64,000 nt of DNA from Punica granatum (GCF_007655135.1 NC_045133.1:3658001-3722000); one strand, 5' to 3'; positions 28,429 to 40,979 are shown, counted from the first letter of the stretch. Made by a program: numbers and translations. Notes: generated by a model from the letters alone, not told the origin.

Positions 28429-29858
28429 TGTGTCTGAAATCTTTTGGGCCTTGATTTTGTAGTTTGTTTTTGATTCAGTTCTTGACTTCTGTTTTCTGTT
28501 TGCTTTTATTTTTGTTGGGGTGAACTGTTTTCTGTTTGCTCTAAATTGGACGTCAAGATACTTTCGCACAAGTGTCTATGTTTTGGGAAAGTTTCAATTT
28601 GCACCCTTGGGTTTATACTATGGACCATTTCACTCCCTATAGTACGAATTTTAACTAATTTATAAGGAGAAAAAAAAAACCAAAACCATGTAGCCGGTTT
28701 TTCCAATTTGTTAAACAAAAACATAAAACGCCAAGAAAAAAAAATAAAAGGGTTCGGCTCATTTGGACGCAATCTTTATAAGTCCAACCGTAAAAAAAAA
28801 AGGGGCCAATTTTAGTATTTTATTGTTTTATTTTTAAATTTATTTTTTTAAGTTAATTTGATTATCTTAATTTAGTGATGCGATTCCCGCCAAAAATTTC
28901 TTTGCTCGTGTTCACATAACCAGTCCAATTGGAACTTGAATTAGATCCCTTAAAGTTGTGCTACGATTTGCATCATTTAGTATATCTTATTTTAACAATA
29001 TTTTTATTTTTAAAAAAAAATAATCTTAATTAAAGCAGTTCAGTTCAATGAATCGTAATAATATAAATTAAAGATAATAAGTCGTCAATCGAATCTTTTT
29101 GGATAAAATTGAATCCAGTTAGAACCGGTTTGAAATATTCATATAATTTTCGTTCAATTCAATTAGGATCGATAGTTCAGTTTGATGTTATTAGTTTTCT
29201 TCACAGCCCTCCTCCCCCCTACAATAAGACTGAAACGCAGAAAAGGTTTTGGTAATGGGGCATCTATGTAATTATATTATCGAGAGAGATGCTTTGCAGT
29301 TCCAAGTACCAATAAAGAGTTTGTAGAAGAGACAACTTTGTTTTTTGTCGCATCCTTGGTTTTTCTCAAACAGAAATTCGAAAAAGGCACATAGTTTCGG
29401 TCCATAAAAGAATGGTTACGTTGTTGAGTACAACTGCCGAGGGGTGGCAATCTTTGACCCACTCCTACAGCACGTGCACGGACCTGGCATTTGACAACGC
29501 CGTGCTTGGACCGAGTCCCTACCGTGTCGGCATGTATTTCCATCCGACTTAAAACTGAAGTTCTATGGTTATCGAGCACAAGCCACATGAAACATGTATA
29601 AACTCCGCTTGAAAAACTTTATGCCTTACAATCCACTGTCATTATTCTCAGCCCGTTTAGATGTACAAATTATGTTAAAAAGGAAAAATTCAAGCAATCG
29701 AGGTTGGGAGGGGAGAAAACTGGCTCTCTCGGCTTTATGCATTTAGAAGATGCATAAGCGGAAAGCAAAATGGTTAGACAAGTACTGGGAACGGTGTACG
29801 GAGTCGGACACAAAAAATTTATAGCCTTGGGGTGAAGTAAGTGCATTTTACAGCTCGT
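28429..29858. other. Intergenic region between calmodulin and DAK
   Basis: The calmodulin promoter side is at the low-coordinate end and the 3' flank of DAK at the high end. Poly-A/T tracts are frequent. No gene was recognised; the minus-strand frame 29277-29588 has no domain. Confidence 0.5.
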
Positions 29859-32800
29859 TTAGGGTGCTGAGCAATTGTCCTTCACAGCCAAGGCCACTGC
29901 TCTGTACCATGAGGCTGCAGCCATCGCACCAGGGTCCGGCGCAGTCGCAAGTGCCTCTTCTGAGACATAGGTCGAACGGCCTGCCTGCAAAACAAGCAGT
30001 GTCTCGGTGAGGTATTCATTCAATGGTCATACCAACAGTTCTGGTCCGATCTCAGAGAGACCTTCACAAGCACAAATGAGACGAGTTGATTGAATCAGCC
30101 GATCACACCAAAGCCAGGGTGATTGGATTCTGACTTGTAGTCATAAAGAGACTCACAATGCAATCGCGAATTCAAAAGTCAAAGCTTATCCTTAAAGCCT
30201 GTTCCGTCAAAATTTACTTTTGATGACAGCACTAAAATGATAATAACAGAGACAAGGAATCTGACCGAAGAGCGGAGTAAAAGCACCAAATTAAAAGATC
30301 ATATCTCTACCTGTGCCTGCATATGTTGGGTGGATTCTGCTCCTGCCAATGCTGCTTCTGATGAGAGAGCAAAAGCAGCCGACGGATCATCTCCAGCATT
30401 CAACCTCTGAAACGGTTATATTTTGTTAATATATATGTGTACGTGTTTAACCTGAAACTCAAACTTCCGTTATATAATTGAAATACAGAATAGATAACCT
30501 CTTTCAGGACTTCTGATGCCGGGATAAGAGCATCTAACAGCGTGCGATATCCAGCACTAGCACCTCCATATTTACTGACTGCGGCAATTGCGGCTTCGAG
30601 TGCTTCCAGCCCTGAATCAAAATTCTGGTAAAAAATCTCTATGGCTGATGACCTATAATTCAAATGATTCAGCATTGGCATCATCTCACATTCTTTTGCT
30701 GTGACTTGGGCACTTGCTTTCAGTTGAGCGTATGCTGCCTTGCAGAATATGAGATATCTGCAAAATACGTAAAAGGGCAAGAACAGAGAGAGAGAGAGAG
30801 AGAGAGAGAGATGAGCACAGGCTTAAAATTTACGAGTAAATTAGACTAACATCAAGCATCCATAGGGTGGATGAGTACATTATCCCGCTGGTACCGCCCA
30901 TTACTCTCTTGATGGACAACCCAATTTCATTTATCGTCTCAGCAGCATCATTCAGTGGATAACTGTGAACAGAGATAGGTGTTACAACTTCACATGCAAA
31001 AGTCGATGTTTGGATGCAAGCGCGAAACCAGCGGCAGGTCTACCTCATCTGTAGGTTCAATGCCTATGCTATTGTGATTGGTGACTATTCAAGTCTATCA
31101 CTAAATATTACCATGGGGTTACTAAAATCAGCGGCACAAGCTTTCTGGAGATGAATGAGCACAATAAAACAGAGCTTCTGTTCTTGAAGATATTGTGGGA
31201 TAGAACCAGAATATAGGGGCTTACTACTTTTTCATGTCCTCAAGGACTGCCATTGCCCCCTTGTGCATCTGTAAAAGCAGTAAATAGTGCACAACATCAA
31301 TAATCTAAGTTTGATATGTCACCAAAGGAGATCAATAATAAGAGAGAAATAAACTAACCGTCGATCCACAATCACCATCTCCAACTTTTCCATCCCATTC
31401 ATTCAAGTCGTCCTTGATATTTATAATTGCATTTGCAGCTGCTTCTATAGCCACCTCCAGTATATGGCCCTCAGGAGTTAATTGTGTTGGGCGACTCAAT
31501 GACTAATCAAATACGGCAGAAGATGAATTAAAATGCGTGGTGATAATATTTCACAAATGGGAAATCAAAATTGATTTCAGCACATACAAAGAAGATCGCT
31601 TGGTTTGGAATGGGATGCGCAGAAAGGAAAAAAATAATTGCACAAACCTCGTCACTCTTTGTTACACGAGATGCTGGCATTGGGATGGGAATCTTTGCAG
31701 GTGGGCGATTGCCTGAAAATTAAGAAGCAATAGACTGAAAAAGATATCGAATAATATTTTCATTCTTAACAATAATTGTATGAACTACTAGTAGATTTAG
31801 AGTACCATTTCTAGAGTCACATAGTATACAAGTCAAAATAGGAAAAGAGAAGGGGAAAGAATAGCAGCAAATGATTTGTCTATTTCACAATCTGGTGTCA
31901 TTTTATCATCATAAACAATATGCTTAGGATAACACGGATAAGCAAACATATGGCACACATGAAATGAAATCACGCATTGAAATGTACTTTTAGTACCATC
32001 AACAGCAACAGGCCAGTGAGGGGCCTTAGTAGGAGCATCCAATCGTTGCAGAATTGCTTGATCCGACTTCATGACGGTAATTGAGAAACCTGACAACAGT
32101 GTAGAGAATGAAATAACTAAAACAGCTCTCCACATGAATGATGTTCTTGTCAGACATAACAAACCTGACATATCAAGGGAAGTCATGAAAGAGCCCGTGT
32201 ACACTCTGTCAACCGCCAGTCCATGCTCTAGCTGCAGCCTTGGAACTACCTTTCCACATGTGATCATCAACTCCATCATTGGAGTGGCACCTAACCTAAA
32301 ACAGCAGTAAGGACACCAACAGCTTAAACAACTAACTCTAAGAAAGAGCTCAGATTTTTCAAATAAATGCAAGACAATGGCAAATAAAGATTCTTTAACA
32401 CTAAAAATATATGAGAAACAGCATCTGCAAGTCAGATATTCCATATGAATCTGACAAGGAAAAGGCAAACACAACCGCGGCCGATTCTGCATCATTAAAG
32501 ACCTTACTACGTTATTTCCGGCAACCAAATGGCTATTTGACAACTCCAAACAGAGCTTGTAATAATTGCTATCTATGAGCAGTACTGGCAGCACCTATGA
32601 GCTGCCTATTAGATTTCTAGGATCAATATAGTCAGTAATTTGCACAATAATCAAGAGTAACTTACAGCAAATAGTTACAATTTCAACAAGTTGTTCTTAT
32701 TCACTCCTTGTAGGTCATTTGAGGTTCCTATTCTTAAACAATATGCAAGCTCAACAATGAAAAGAAACAATAATTTCTCAATTGCTTAGTATGCATGCAT

Positions 32801-35800
32801 GTCTTTTATAGGAACCTTTCAGTTTCAATGACTTCACCAAGTACATGATCAACTACAGCATCAAGAAGAAACAGTGACCCACCCATTTACCATGACGACC
32901 ACCCTATTACCCCGTTTAATTGGAACATAACCAGTTTCCTGCAAAAATACATGTGTAGCTTGTCAAGAAACTTATCATTATTAATATTTACAGAGATAAG
33001 CTATCCCAAGTAGAAAAAACATCCAAATTAGAATAAGGACTCTAGGCTTTGTCTGATTGAATAGAAGTCTACTAATCACAAACCTAGTACATTATGCTAA
33101 GAGATCAACAGTGGAATCAGAATTTTAAGAAGTCAACAGGAAAGTGATTTCCAACACACATTTCTATCCAAGGCATAATTGAGAGATTCAAAGAGAACAG
33201 AAGTTGTCATTATGACCAATGTGTAAAATACTTCTAAATGTGCCACATGAAAACCTTTGAATTTCTCTATGAAAACAAAGAACATTGAATTTGTTGATGG
33301 TACTAGAATCAGAAATTGGGACATACAGTTGACAGAATTTCTTTAAGAACATGGGAAACTATAATGTCCACAGGCTGAAAGTCGGCCACAGCAGCGCCAG
33401 GTTCTCCGTGCTGAAATAAGAAAATCGAAAAATAACAGTATCTCTAATCAGTGAGCCTACTGAAATGAAATGGAGGCGAAATGCTCATGAGAACTAAATC
33501 TGCTAGGCCTAGCAATTTGTTCACCAGGAGAAGTAAACTATCTGCTGTATATAAAGTTAGACTGTAACCTTTTCTTTCCTTTGCTAGCTTTGTAAGTGCA
33601 GTTGGAACCTGAAGTTGTTTTGAGTACTTAATTATACGAGACAATAGAGACTTAGCACTGCTTACAATTCCCAGACCGAGTTCCATCTTTCCAGGACCCA
33701 GACGATCGGAGGTGACTTGCCCAGGTAGAGTACAAACTGATAAAGCAACCCCCATTGTTCCAACCAGTTCAGAAGCACGCTTTGCTTCAGCAGCAACATC
33801 AGAAAGAGGAAGACCTGCCTCAGCAGCAGCCCCAGCAATCTGTCATTCAGTTAATAGTCAAACAATTGGAAGAATTTAGCATCACAGCAATCAAAGGGGA
33901 GGGAGGGAAATAAAAAGAAGAAGAAAGCAATGAGGGATTAATCTAACAATAACTCGTTCAATATAGTGGTACATCTTACAAGTCTTTATTAAGTTTGAGG
34001 TACAAAATACACGGGGAAGTGTACACTGAATTTGTGTTAGTACTCAGTGGCATATGGCTGAATTTTAATGGGAAGACAAGGTATGAGGGGAGACTGACAA
34101 AGAATACCTTATTTACAAGAATTGTCCCTGCTAGCCCTCTTCGTCCAACAATACCTCGACGAGGAGGTAAAGCACAATCATCTCCAACAATGACAGTCTG
34201 CAAGTACAAAGATCACTTCAAGAACTTCGTTTGACTTACGAGTAATGATATTCAGAAAAGAGCAAAACAGAACATACTTCTACTTTATAGCCTTCTGATT
34301 TAGCTTGCTCAGCAGCCAGACCAAAGTATAAACGATCACCTGTGTAATTCTGCAAGTGCAAAAATAAGAACACTACCAATTCGAAAACAGAAACACAATG
34401 CCAAGGATGAACTCCCAAACTTTTAACCTACAAACAAAAAAATACAATTGAAGCCATGCATGATTAGCACATTGCAGCCATTGCCAAGCACTGATTAGCA
34501 AATGAAACACAATCTCGATTTCGATGAGTTTCCATGAGGCTCTAAAACAACATCAAAATTCAAACAAAAATATGAAATCTCAATAGCCAGAAACACTTGA
34601 AGCAACTACTGACTAATAAATGTGACACGTTAATCCTAATAGGTCGGGAGAATTACCGTAACAATAAGAAGGCACCCCATAGGACCGGTAACAGCTCGTA
34701 TGCCCTATCATTGATAACAATGGTGTAAAAAAAAATAAAAAATCAACGTCATATCAAGACGTAAACGAGTATGATATTGTGGAAATACAAAAAGGTCATA
34801 CCCATTCCAATAAAGAGGGAGAAATGCAAAATAACTTGATATATAATAAAACACTACTCGGGTATTGTGAGTCGACGGTCCCCTGATTCAGTGCAAAATA
34901 AGAGGAGCAAACATATAATCGAGTAGGAGCAACAGGGTTTGCGGAAAGGTACCGCTAGAATAGAATCAACAGGTGGAGAAGCAAAAATATCTCCACATAT
35001 TGCTGCAGTAAGCATTCCCTCACCGACATAACCAGCTTGGGCAGGTTCATGTCCACTCCCACCTCCTATAGTATGAATAGATTACACGCTCGCTAGCTTA
35101 TTCTTGTACTTCATTAATTTAACCAGAAGCACCACAAACGAACAACAGACAAGATCTGACATATAAATTTCCACTCGAAGCAACACCGGAGTCACTTGCG
35201 TAAGGACATTTTGGAATTGTTATAGTAGGTTTCACATTATGCATGTTCATGAGTGACGTAAAGGCAAACTAAAACAACCACAGATTTCATGTGATTGTGA
35301 AAATATCCATCCAATTCAAAGATAATTGGCAGAAGTTTGGAGAACTAAAAACAGACACAGAGCGTTTGATCATGCAAATGCAACATCACTACTAAAAAAC
35401 ATAGCATCAATTCGAGAAGGCAGAAAATGCAGTTCGAATGCTAACCTGATATCACTGCTACTTTACTATAATCGCCGCCTGCGGCATCAGCGCGCAGGAC
35501 AACTTTCACCTGACCAATAGTGAGAGAGAAGGATGCATCAGAGCAGATAAAAACTACTCCATGCACAGGACAGAAAGGCCAAATAACATATAAGCCGTAA
35601 TCAACCTCGGGAAAGCCGTCCAGATACTGCAACCCCGGATATGTCTCCATCAGGCCTTCGATGTACTCGGTCACTGCATCTGCGGCAAAACAAACTCAGC
35701 AATCGTGCTTGAATTCGGCCGATATCACGGGAATTTACCGAACCAATTGCATGGAGGAAATGCAGGGAGCTTACTGTTTGGGTCGTTGATGAGCTTCTTC

Positions 35801-35814
35801 GCCTCGAAAGCCAT
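29859..35814 (-). CDS. DAK: Dihydroxyacetone kinase (ATP-dependent DhaK-DhaL type)
   Basis: Twenty exons on the minus strand give 592 aa: 35814-35775, 35679-35606, 35509-35446, 35065-34953, 34704-34657, 34349-34278, 34197-34108, 33839-33666, 33410-33327, 32938-32883, 32295-32165, 32089-31997, 31712-31648, 31502-31359, 31268-31225, 30962-30879, 30757-30690, 30611-30499, 30406-30311 and 29984-29859. All junctions are GT-AG and every phase agrees. The N-terminal DhaK half (about 1-340) has [10 protein letters not shown] and the substrate-binding histidine His226 in GIHGEPG, the residue class that forms a covalent hemiaminal with dihydroxyacetone. The C-terminal DhaL half (about 390-590) has the ATP/Mg site with Asp405, Asp410 and Asp412 in [12 protein letters not shown], followed by GGTSG. 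The enzyme phosphorylates dihydroxyacetone (and glyceraldehyde) to the triose phosphate. No obvious transit peptide or PTS1, so cytosol is likely. Confidence 0.96.
30612..30689 (-). other. 78-nt in-frame DAK intron lacking stop codons (exitron-like)
   Basis: The DAK reading frame stays open straight through this segment. It has a GTGAG donor (30689), a TGCTGAAT branch-like motif and a TTCAG acceptor (30612). Removing it rebuilds a Trp codon (T|GG) and gives [14 protein letters not shown], matching the family; keeping it adds exactly 26 residues between the DhaL core and its continuation. Calling it an intron is inference from family alignment and splice motifs. Confidence 0.7.
30786..30810. 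repeat. (GA)n microsatellite in a DAK intron
   Basis: A simple GA dinucleotide run within the intron between exons 16 and 17 of DAK. Possible GAGA-factor site; otherwise a plain microsatellite. Confidence 0.8.
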
Positions 35815-36425
35815 TGCCGATCGGAGAGCGATCGAAGCCCTAGCGGCGGAGGATCAAACCGTAGGAGCAGCAGCAGGAAGCAGTGAGGGCGGGCGGGCGG
35901 TCGGAGAGGGAGGGGGAAATGAAAATGAGAGGAGAGTGGTTGAAATTTTAGGTGGTGGGTCTCTACTTATACGGAGGAGAGAGGAAACGGATTTCGCCGG
36001 GAGTCCATCTGCTGGAGAAGAGGAGCTGAATTGCTTATGATATGATGGTCGGAGCAAGAAAGAAAGAAAGAAAGAAAGAAAACAACTGTTTATTTATTTA
36101 TTAATTTATTTATAATTTTATGTCCAGTCCAAGAAAGTCTTCCTTTCTTCAATTTTCCCCATTTGTGGTAATTTTCTAGTTCTGTTTGTTTTTTTTTTTT
36201 TGTCAAAACGTTCCCTATCGCAGTCAAATTTGGAAGACATCGCGCCCGACGACCTCGACTGAGGCATGTGATGGGCCCAAACCAAGCCAATGAAAGAGTT
36301 GGCCGGCAATGGCACTTCTGATTTTAGCAATCCCATTAGAACGGATGGCTTGATCCAATATTGAAAATCGAGAAAGATAGGAGGCTTTTCACTAGATTTG
36401 TATTTCGAAATAATTAGGGTCTACT
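35815..36425. other. DAK promoter side of the DAK-PPR spacer
   Basis: Begins with the GC-rich DAK leader (to about 36010). An (AAAG)n microsatellite sits at about 36056-36080. No other gene was recognised. DAK and the PPR gene are divergent, so this spacer must hold both promoters. Confidence 0.5.
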
Positions 36426-36426
36426 A

Positions 36427-37430
36427 TAGGGTGTGTTTGGTTCACATGAATGAGATTTTCATTACAGATTTATTACATACGTAATATATTTTCTCTATTT
36501 GTTTTGACCAGTAATCGTAATCACAATTATAGATAGATTTTTTTATCCTAATAGACCCCCCACTTCATTGTACCTAATAGGTGTTATGCATAAGTGCTAG
36601 AAACGAAATTGCTAAAACTATCCTTCAAATTTTCCAAACTTACCACCCATCTTCCTTCGTTGTCGCCCCTTTCGCTGTTCGCCGGACTTCCATCTCCAGA
36701 GAAACAAAGATACCTAATCTAATGCTCTCGAGCCGACCGAATTAGATCCGACGTCGATGAGGCCCAATTTGACCTCACCAGGCTAGATCAGAGTCGAAGC
36801 CTCCCTAAGGTTTTGATCCCTCTCACCAGCACAACTCCGAAGCCACGACCAAGGGTCCGGACCCCATGGTCGGGTTTACGCTGGGGTCACAAACCCTGCC
36901 ATGGGGCTTGCGAGCCCTGGGTTTGTCGAACCAAGGCTCGAGCTAGAGAGAGAGCCTGGTTTAAGCTCTCTCTAGCCCTGAGCCCTAATTTGACGAACCT
37001 AGGGCCCGCAAGCCCAATGGCAGGGTTCGCAACCCTAGTGTAAGACCCGGCCTTGGGCTCGGACCCCTGACCGTGGCTTGGAAGCCTTTGGTTTGTCGGA
37101 GCTCAAGAGGAAGAAGTTGAACACTTCTTCGTCTTTTTTATTTTTATTTTTTTAATTGTTTTTAATTTTTTAGTTTTTATTTTTTAATAAATAAAATTTT
37201 AATATTTGTTGGGGACATTTTCTTCTTTATACAGGAAGGATAATTCCATACTTTTATCCTAAACCTCTCTATTAATTTTCACAAACCGCCATTTTGAATT
37301 GTAATTCTTATCTCCTCTATTACATTTAACCAAACAAGTAAGTTCATATGAAATCTTTATTTTCTTTACATATTAGTTCACATTCAATTCCATTCATGGC
37401 TTATTCCATTATCGTGAAACAAACGTAGCA
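36427..37430. mobile_element. Possible composite non-autonomous transposon containing an inverted repeat
   Basis: The left end GGTGTGTTTGGTTCACATGAATG resembles, in reverse complement, the right end GTGAAACAAACGTAGC; both lead into ATTCATG/GAATG-rich sequence. AT-rich outer parts enclose a GC-rich core (about 36650-37130). No clean target duplication was found, so exact borders and class are uncertain. Confidence 0.4.
36839..37084. repeat. Long inverted repeat able to form a hairpin
   Basis: Left arm about 36839-36952 and right arm about 36965-37084 are imperfect reverse complements along roughly 115 bp, with a loop of about 12 bp. Matching blocks include CCCTGCCAT, GGGCTTGCG and CTAGAGAGAG. 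GC content is far higher than in the surroundings. A transcript would fold into a long hairpin. Confidence 0.75.
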
Positions 37431-38381
37431 AAGCTAATTAATTGGCTAGTATTTGGGCGACGGTGACCGGGAATCTCACTTGATTTGTTGGGCTTGAGTA
37501 GATCTCGATTGCAATCCCATGGTTGTATTGTATCTCACTAAAACCCAGTTTAAGAAGATATCTTTGTCGATACCCTGGACCATCCTTGTTATGTCTCAAT
37601 CCAATTCATTACCTCTGAGCATCCGCAAATGACAGAGCTTAACAAGGATCGCTACGACAGTCATTGTGCAAGACGGGGAGAAGAGCAGGAGGACATGAGC
37701 TCCGAATATAGTCGGAAGAGGGAATGAACTGCGGAGAAAACAAAAGGCGCCATGCACATGATGGATGAACTAGAGTCATTGACATGCTCGAAATAGTGAG
37801 TGCGAAAGCCCTCGAGAGTGCTGCCGGATCCGCTTCGCCGAATTTTCAATGACATACAGGAGAAAGTCTTAGAAAGAGAAATTTAACGAAACCTTTGATA
37901 TTTTACTTGACCTAATACTTTTAACGTCATTTATGCACTGCCTGTTATGGATATTTTCCCAATTATGAGCATCACTCTTATGACAACATGGTTATAATAT
38001 TTTTTTAAAAAAAGAGATATAAGTAAAAGCTCAACAACGACGGAGATTCACGGATATAAGATAACCGGCCACGTCAGCGTGCTCCGTAGGGGACGAGATG
38101 GAAAATGTGACAGAAGGACTAATTTGTCAAGATATTTCAAACGGCGATATCAATTTGTGTAATAAAAACCTTCTAGGGATGAATTTAGTAGTGACCTATT
38201 TTTCCGGACCAAATTGTACGTTTTGTCTGAATAAATCAATTAAAGGTACCATCGCATCCCATCTCCGCGCGTAAACACGGAGCAATCCTTTCATCCTTTC
38301 TCATGACTTCCCATCACCGGCCGCAATCCATTCCGCCGCCACGGCCTCCGCCTCCGCCTCCGTCGCAGCCGCAGTAGTAGC
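37431..38381. other. Upstream region of the PPR gene
   Basis: No gene was recognised. Short frames such as 37661-37855 lack any domain. The last 150 bp are CCG/GCC-rich and lead into the PPR start. Confidence 0.5.
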
Positions 38382-40979
38382 ATGCTCGGTCCCGTCCTCC
38401 GCGTGTCCCGAAAGCAGCATTGTCTCCTGCTCCACTGGTCCACTGGCAGAGCTCCCATCTCGTCCTTCTCCAACGCAGAGCCAACCGCCTCTCCTCCTCT
38501 TATCACTGTTCAACACCTGCAAGAATGCAGCTCTCTCCTCCGGGCGAAGCTCCTCCACCAGCAAGTACTCGTCCAAGGCCTCACCCACCTGTCCACTCGC
38601 ATCATTGGCGCGTACATAACCTCCGACGCCCCAGCCCACGCCCTCTGCCTCCTCAAGCGGACCCTCCCCTGCGACTTCTCCGTCTTCTGGTGGAACATGC
38701 TGATCCGCCGGAGCGTCCACTTGGGTTTGAACGGCGACGTCCTGGGCTTATTCAGGGACATGATGAGGCTAGGGTGGCAACCCGACCACTACACCTTCCC
38801 TTTCGTTGTCAAGGCCTGCGGAGACCTACCCTCTCTCCGAGCCGGGGCCTCTGTCCACGGCCTTGCGTGTGGGCTCGGGTTCGACTCCAACGTGTTCGTC
38901 TCCAACTCGATGGTGGCCATGTACGGTCGGTGCGGGGAGTTGGATACCGCAAAGAAAATGTTTGACGAAATGCTTGCTAGAGGGATCACTGATGTTGTCT
39001 CATGGAACTCGATCGTGGCAGCCTACATACAGGCGGGCGATGCTGTGAAAGCAATCGATCTGTTTGATCGGATGGTGAAGAGGATGATGAGCGATTTCAG
39101 CATTCGCCCTGATGTGATTAGCCTTGCGAACATTCTGCCTGCTATAGCTTCTGTGGGGTCCTCTGAGAGGGGGAAGCAGGTCCACTGTTATGCAATTCGG
39201 AGTGGGTTGTTTAAGAATGTCTTCGTGGGGAATGCGTTGTTGGACATGTATGCAAAGTGCGCGATGTTAAAGGAAGCAAATCGCGTGTTTGAGCAAATGA
39301 GAGTTAAGGATGTAGTCTCTTGGAATGCTATGGTAACGGGGTACTCCCAAGTAGGAAGGTTTAATGATGCTCTCAGTTTGTTCGAGAAGATGGAGGAACA
39401 AAACATTGAGCTTGATGTTGTCACATGGACTGCTGTAATTGCAGGTTATGCCCAGAGAGGACATGGCTACGAAGCCCTTGATGTATTCCGGAGAATGCAG
39501 CTGTCTAGATCAGAGCCAAACGTGATCACTTTTGTTTCTCTACTCTCGGGTTGTGCTTCAGCGGGGGCATTAATTAATGGAAAGGAGATTCACTGCTATG
39601 CAATCAAGCGCATCTTGAATCACCATAATGGGGAGCATGGAGACGATATTATGGTCCTCAATGCTCTGATTGACATGTATGCGAAGTGCAAGAGCACCGC
39701 AACTGCCCGCTTCATGTTTGACTTGGTGCCACCAAAGAACCGGGATGTAGTTATGTGGACCGCCATGATTGGTGGGTATGCACAACATGGGGATGCCAAC
39801 CATGCTCTTGAGCTTTTCTCCGAGTTGGTTAAAAAAAATTACTACTTGAAGCCCAATGCTTTCACAATGTCCTGTGCACTGATGGCCTGCTCCCGATTGG
39901 CCACATTAAGATTTGGGAAGGAAATACATGCTTACATGGTGAGAAATCAATATAGGTCTGTAGTCCACGTGAATAACTGTCTCATGGACATGTACTGCAA
40001 ATCTGCCGATATTAGTTCTGCTAGAATTGTATTTGATCACATGAGGGAGAGGAATGATGTCTCTTGGACTACCCTCATGACCTGCTATGGGATGCATGGC
40101 CGAGGAGAGGAAGCTCTTTGGGTCTTTGAAGAGATGAAGAAGGCAGGTTTGGTCTTTGATGGAGTCACCTTTATTGTGGTCCTATATGCTTGTAGCCACT
40201 CGGGGTTGGTCGACCAAGGGATGGAAATCTTCAATGCCATGGAGAAGGACTTTGGGGTAGTTCCCAGAGTTGAGCATTATGCCTCCATGGTCGATCTGTT
40301 GGGCCGATCAGGTCGACTAGGTGAGGCCATGAAGCTCATTAAGAACATGCCTCTGGAGCCAACCTTGATTGTGTGGGTTGCACTGCTCAGCGCTTGTAGG
40401 GTCCACGGAAATGTTGAGTTTGGGGAGTATGCAGCGAACAAACTTTTGGAATTGGGGTGTGAAAACGACGGGTCTTATACTCTGCTCTCGAATATATACG
40501 CAAATGCCCGACGCTGGAAAGATGTGGCCCGCATAAGGTCTCTGATGAGGCATACGGGAATTAAGAAGAGACCAGGTTGCAGTTGGGTCCAGGGAAAGAA
40601 GGGGACTGTGAGCTTTTTTGTGGGAGATCGGACTCACCCACGGTCTGAAGAGATATGCAATCTTCTTGCTGATCTGATCGAAAGGATTAGAGCCATCGGG
40701 TATGTCCCACAGACGAGCTTTGCCCTCCATGACGTGGATGATGAGGAGAAAGGTGATCTTCTCTCAGAACACAGTGAGAAGCTTGCTCTCGCTTATGGGA
40801 TCTTAACTTCAGCTCCTGGGGTGCCAATACGGATCACGAAGAATTTACGGGTCTGCGGTGACTGTCACAGTGCCTTTACCTATATATCGATCATAGTCGA
40901 TCACGAGATCATAGTAAGAGATTCGAGCCGTTTCCATCATTTCAAGAAGGGGTCCTGCTCCTGCAGAGGGTATTGGTGA
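38382..40979 (+). CDS. PLS-class pentatricopeptide repeat protein with E/E+ and DYW domains
   Basis: Intronless, 865 aa, with TAGTAG just upstream of the ATG at 38382. The first 40-60 residues are basic/Ser-rich without acidic runs, as in mitochondrial or plastid targeting peptides. PLS-type PPR motifs run from about residue 100 to 660, with repeated VVSWNSI/VVSWNAM/VTWTAVI, FVGNALLDMYAKC and ACSHSGLV signatures. The E/E+ region follows (GYTLLSN-type motif as GSYTLLSNIYANARRW; KKRPGCSWV). The DYW deaminase-like domain holds HSEKLA and CGDCHSA, the zinc-binding and catalytic HxE...CxxC residues, and ends CSCRGYW, so the terminal triplet is GYW rather than DYW. Such proteins bind organellar RNA and carry out C-to-U editing. 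The layout resembles Arabidopsis At5g16860; target sites cannot be read from the sequence. The 3' end is duplicated at 41014-41119. Confidence 0.95.
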   Translation: MLGPVLRVSRKQHCLLLHWSTGRAPISSFSNAEPTASPPLITVQHLQECSSLLRAKLLHQQVLVQGLTHLSTRIIGAYITSDAPAHALCLLKRTLPCDFSVFWWNMLIRRSVHLGLNGDVLGLFRDMMRLGWQPDHYTFPFVVKACGDLPSLRAGASVHGLACGLGFDSNVFVSNSMVAMYGRCGELDTAKKMFDEMLARGITDVVSWNSIVAAYIQAGDAVKAIDLFDRMVKRMMSDFSIRPDVISLANILPAIASVGSSERGKQVHCYAIRSGLFKNVFVGNALLDMYAKCAMLKEANRVFEQMRVKDVVSWNAMVTGYSQVGRFNDALSLFEKMEEQNIELDVVTWTAVIAGYAQRGHGYEALDVFRRMQLSRSEPNVITFVSLLSGCASAGALINGKEIHCYAIKRILNHHNGEHGDDIMVLNALIDMYAKCKSTATARFMFDLVPPKNRDVVMWTAMIGGYAQHGDANHALELFSELVKKNYYLKPNAFTMSCALMACSRLATLRFGKEIHAYMVRNQYRSVVHVNNCLMDMYCKSADISSARIVFDHMRERNDVSWTTLMTCYGMHGRGEEALWVFEEMKKAGLVFDGVTFIVVLYACSHSGLVDQGMEIFNAMEKDFGVVPRVEHYASMVDLLGRSGRLGEAMKLIKNMPLEPTLIVWVALLSACRVHGNVEFGEYAANKLLELGCENDGSYTLLSNIYANARRWKDVARIRSLMRHTGIKKRPGCSWVQGKKGTVSFFVGDRTHPRSEEICNLLADLIERIRAIGYVPQTSFALHDVDDEEKGDLLSEHSEKLALAYGILTSAPGVPIRITKNLRVCGDCHSAFTYISIIVDHEIIVRDSSRFHHFKKGSCSCRGYW

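Noticed and set aside
31833..32594. 253-codon minus-strand open frame over DAK exons 11-12
   Set aside because: It reads through DAK introns on both sides; only the parts 31997-32089 and 32165-32295 match the kinase. The rest is intron sequence that happens to lack stops.
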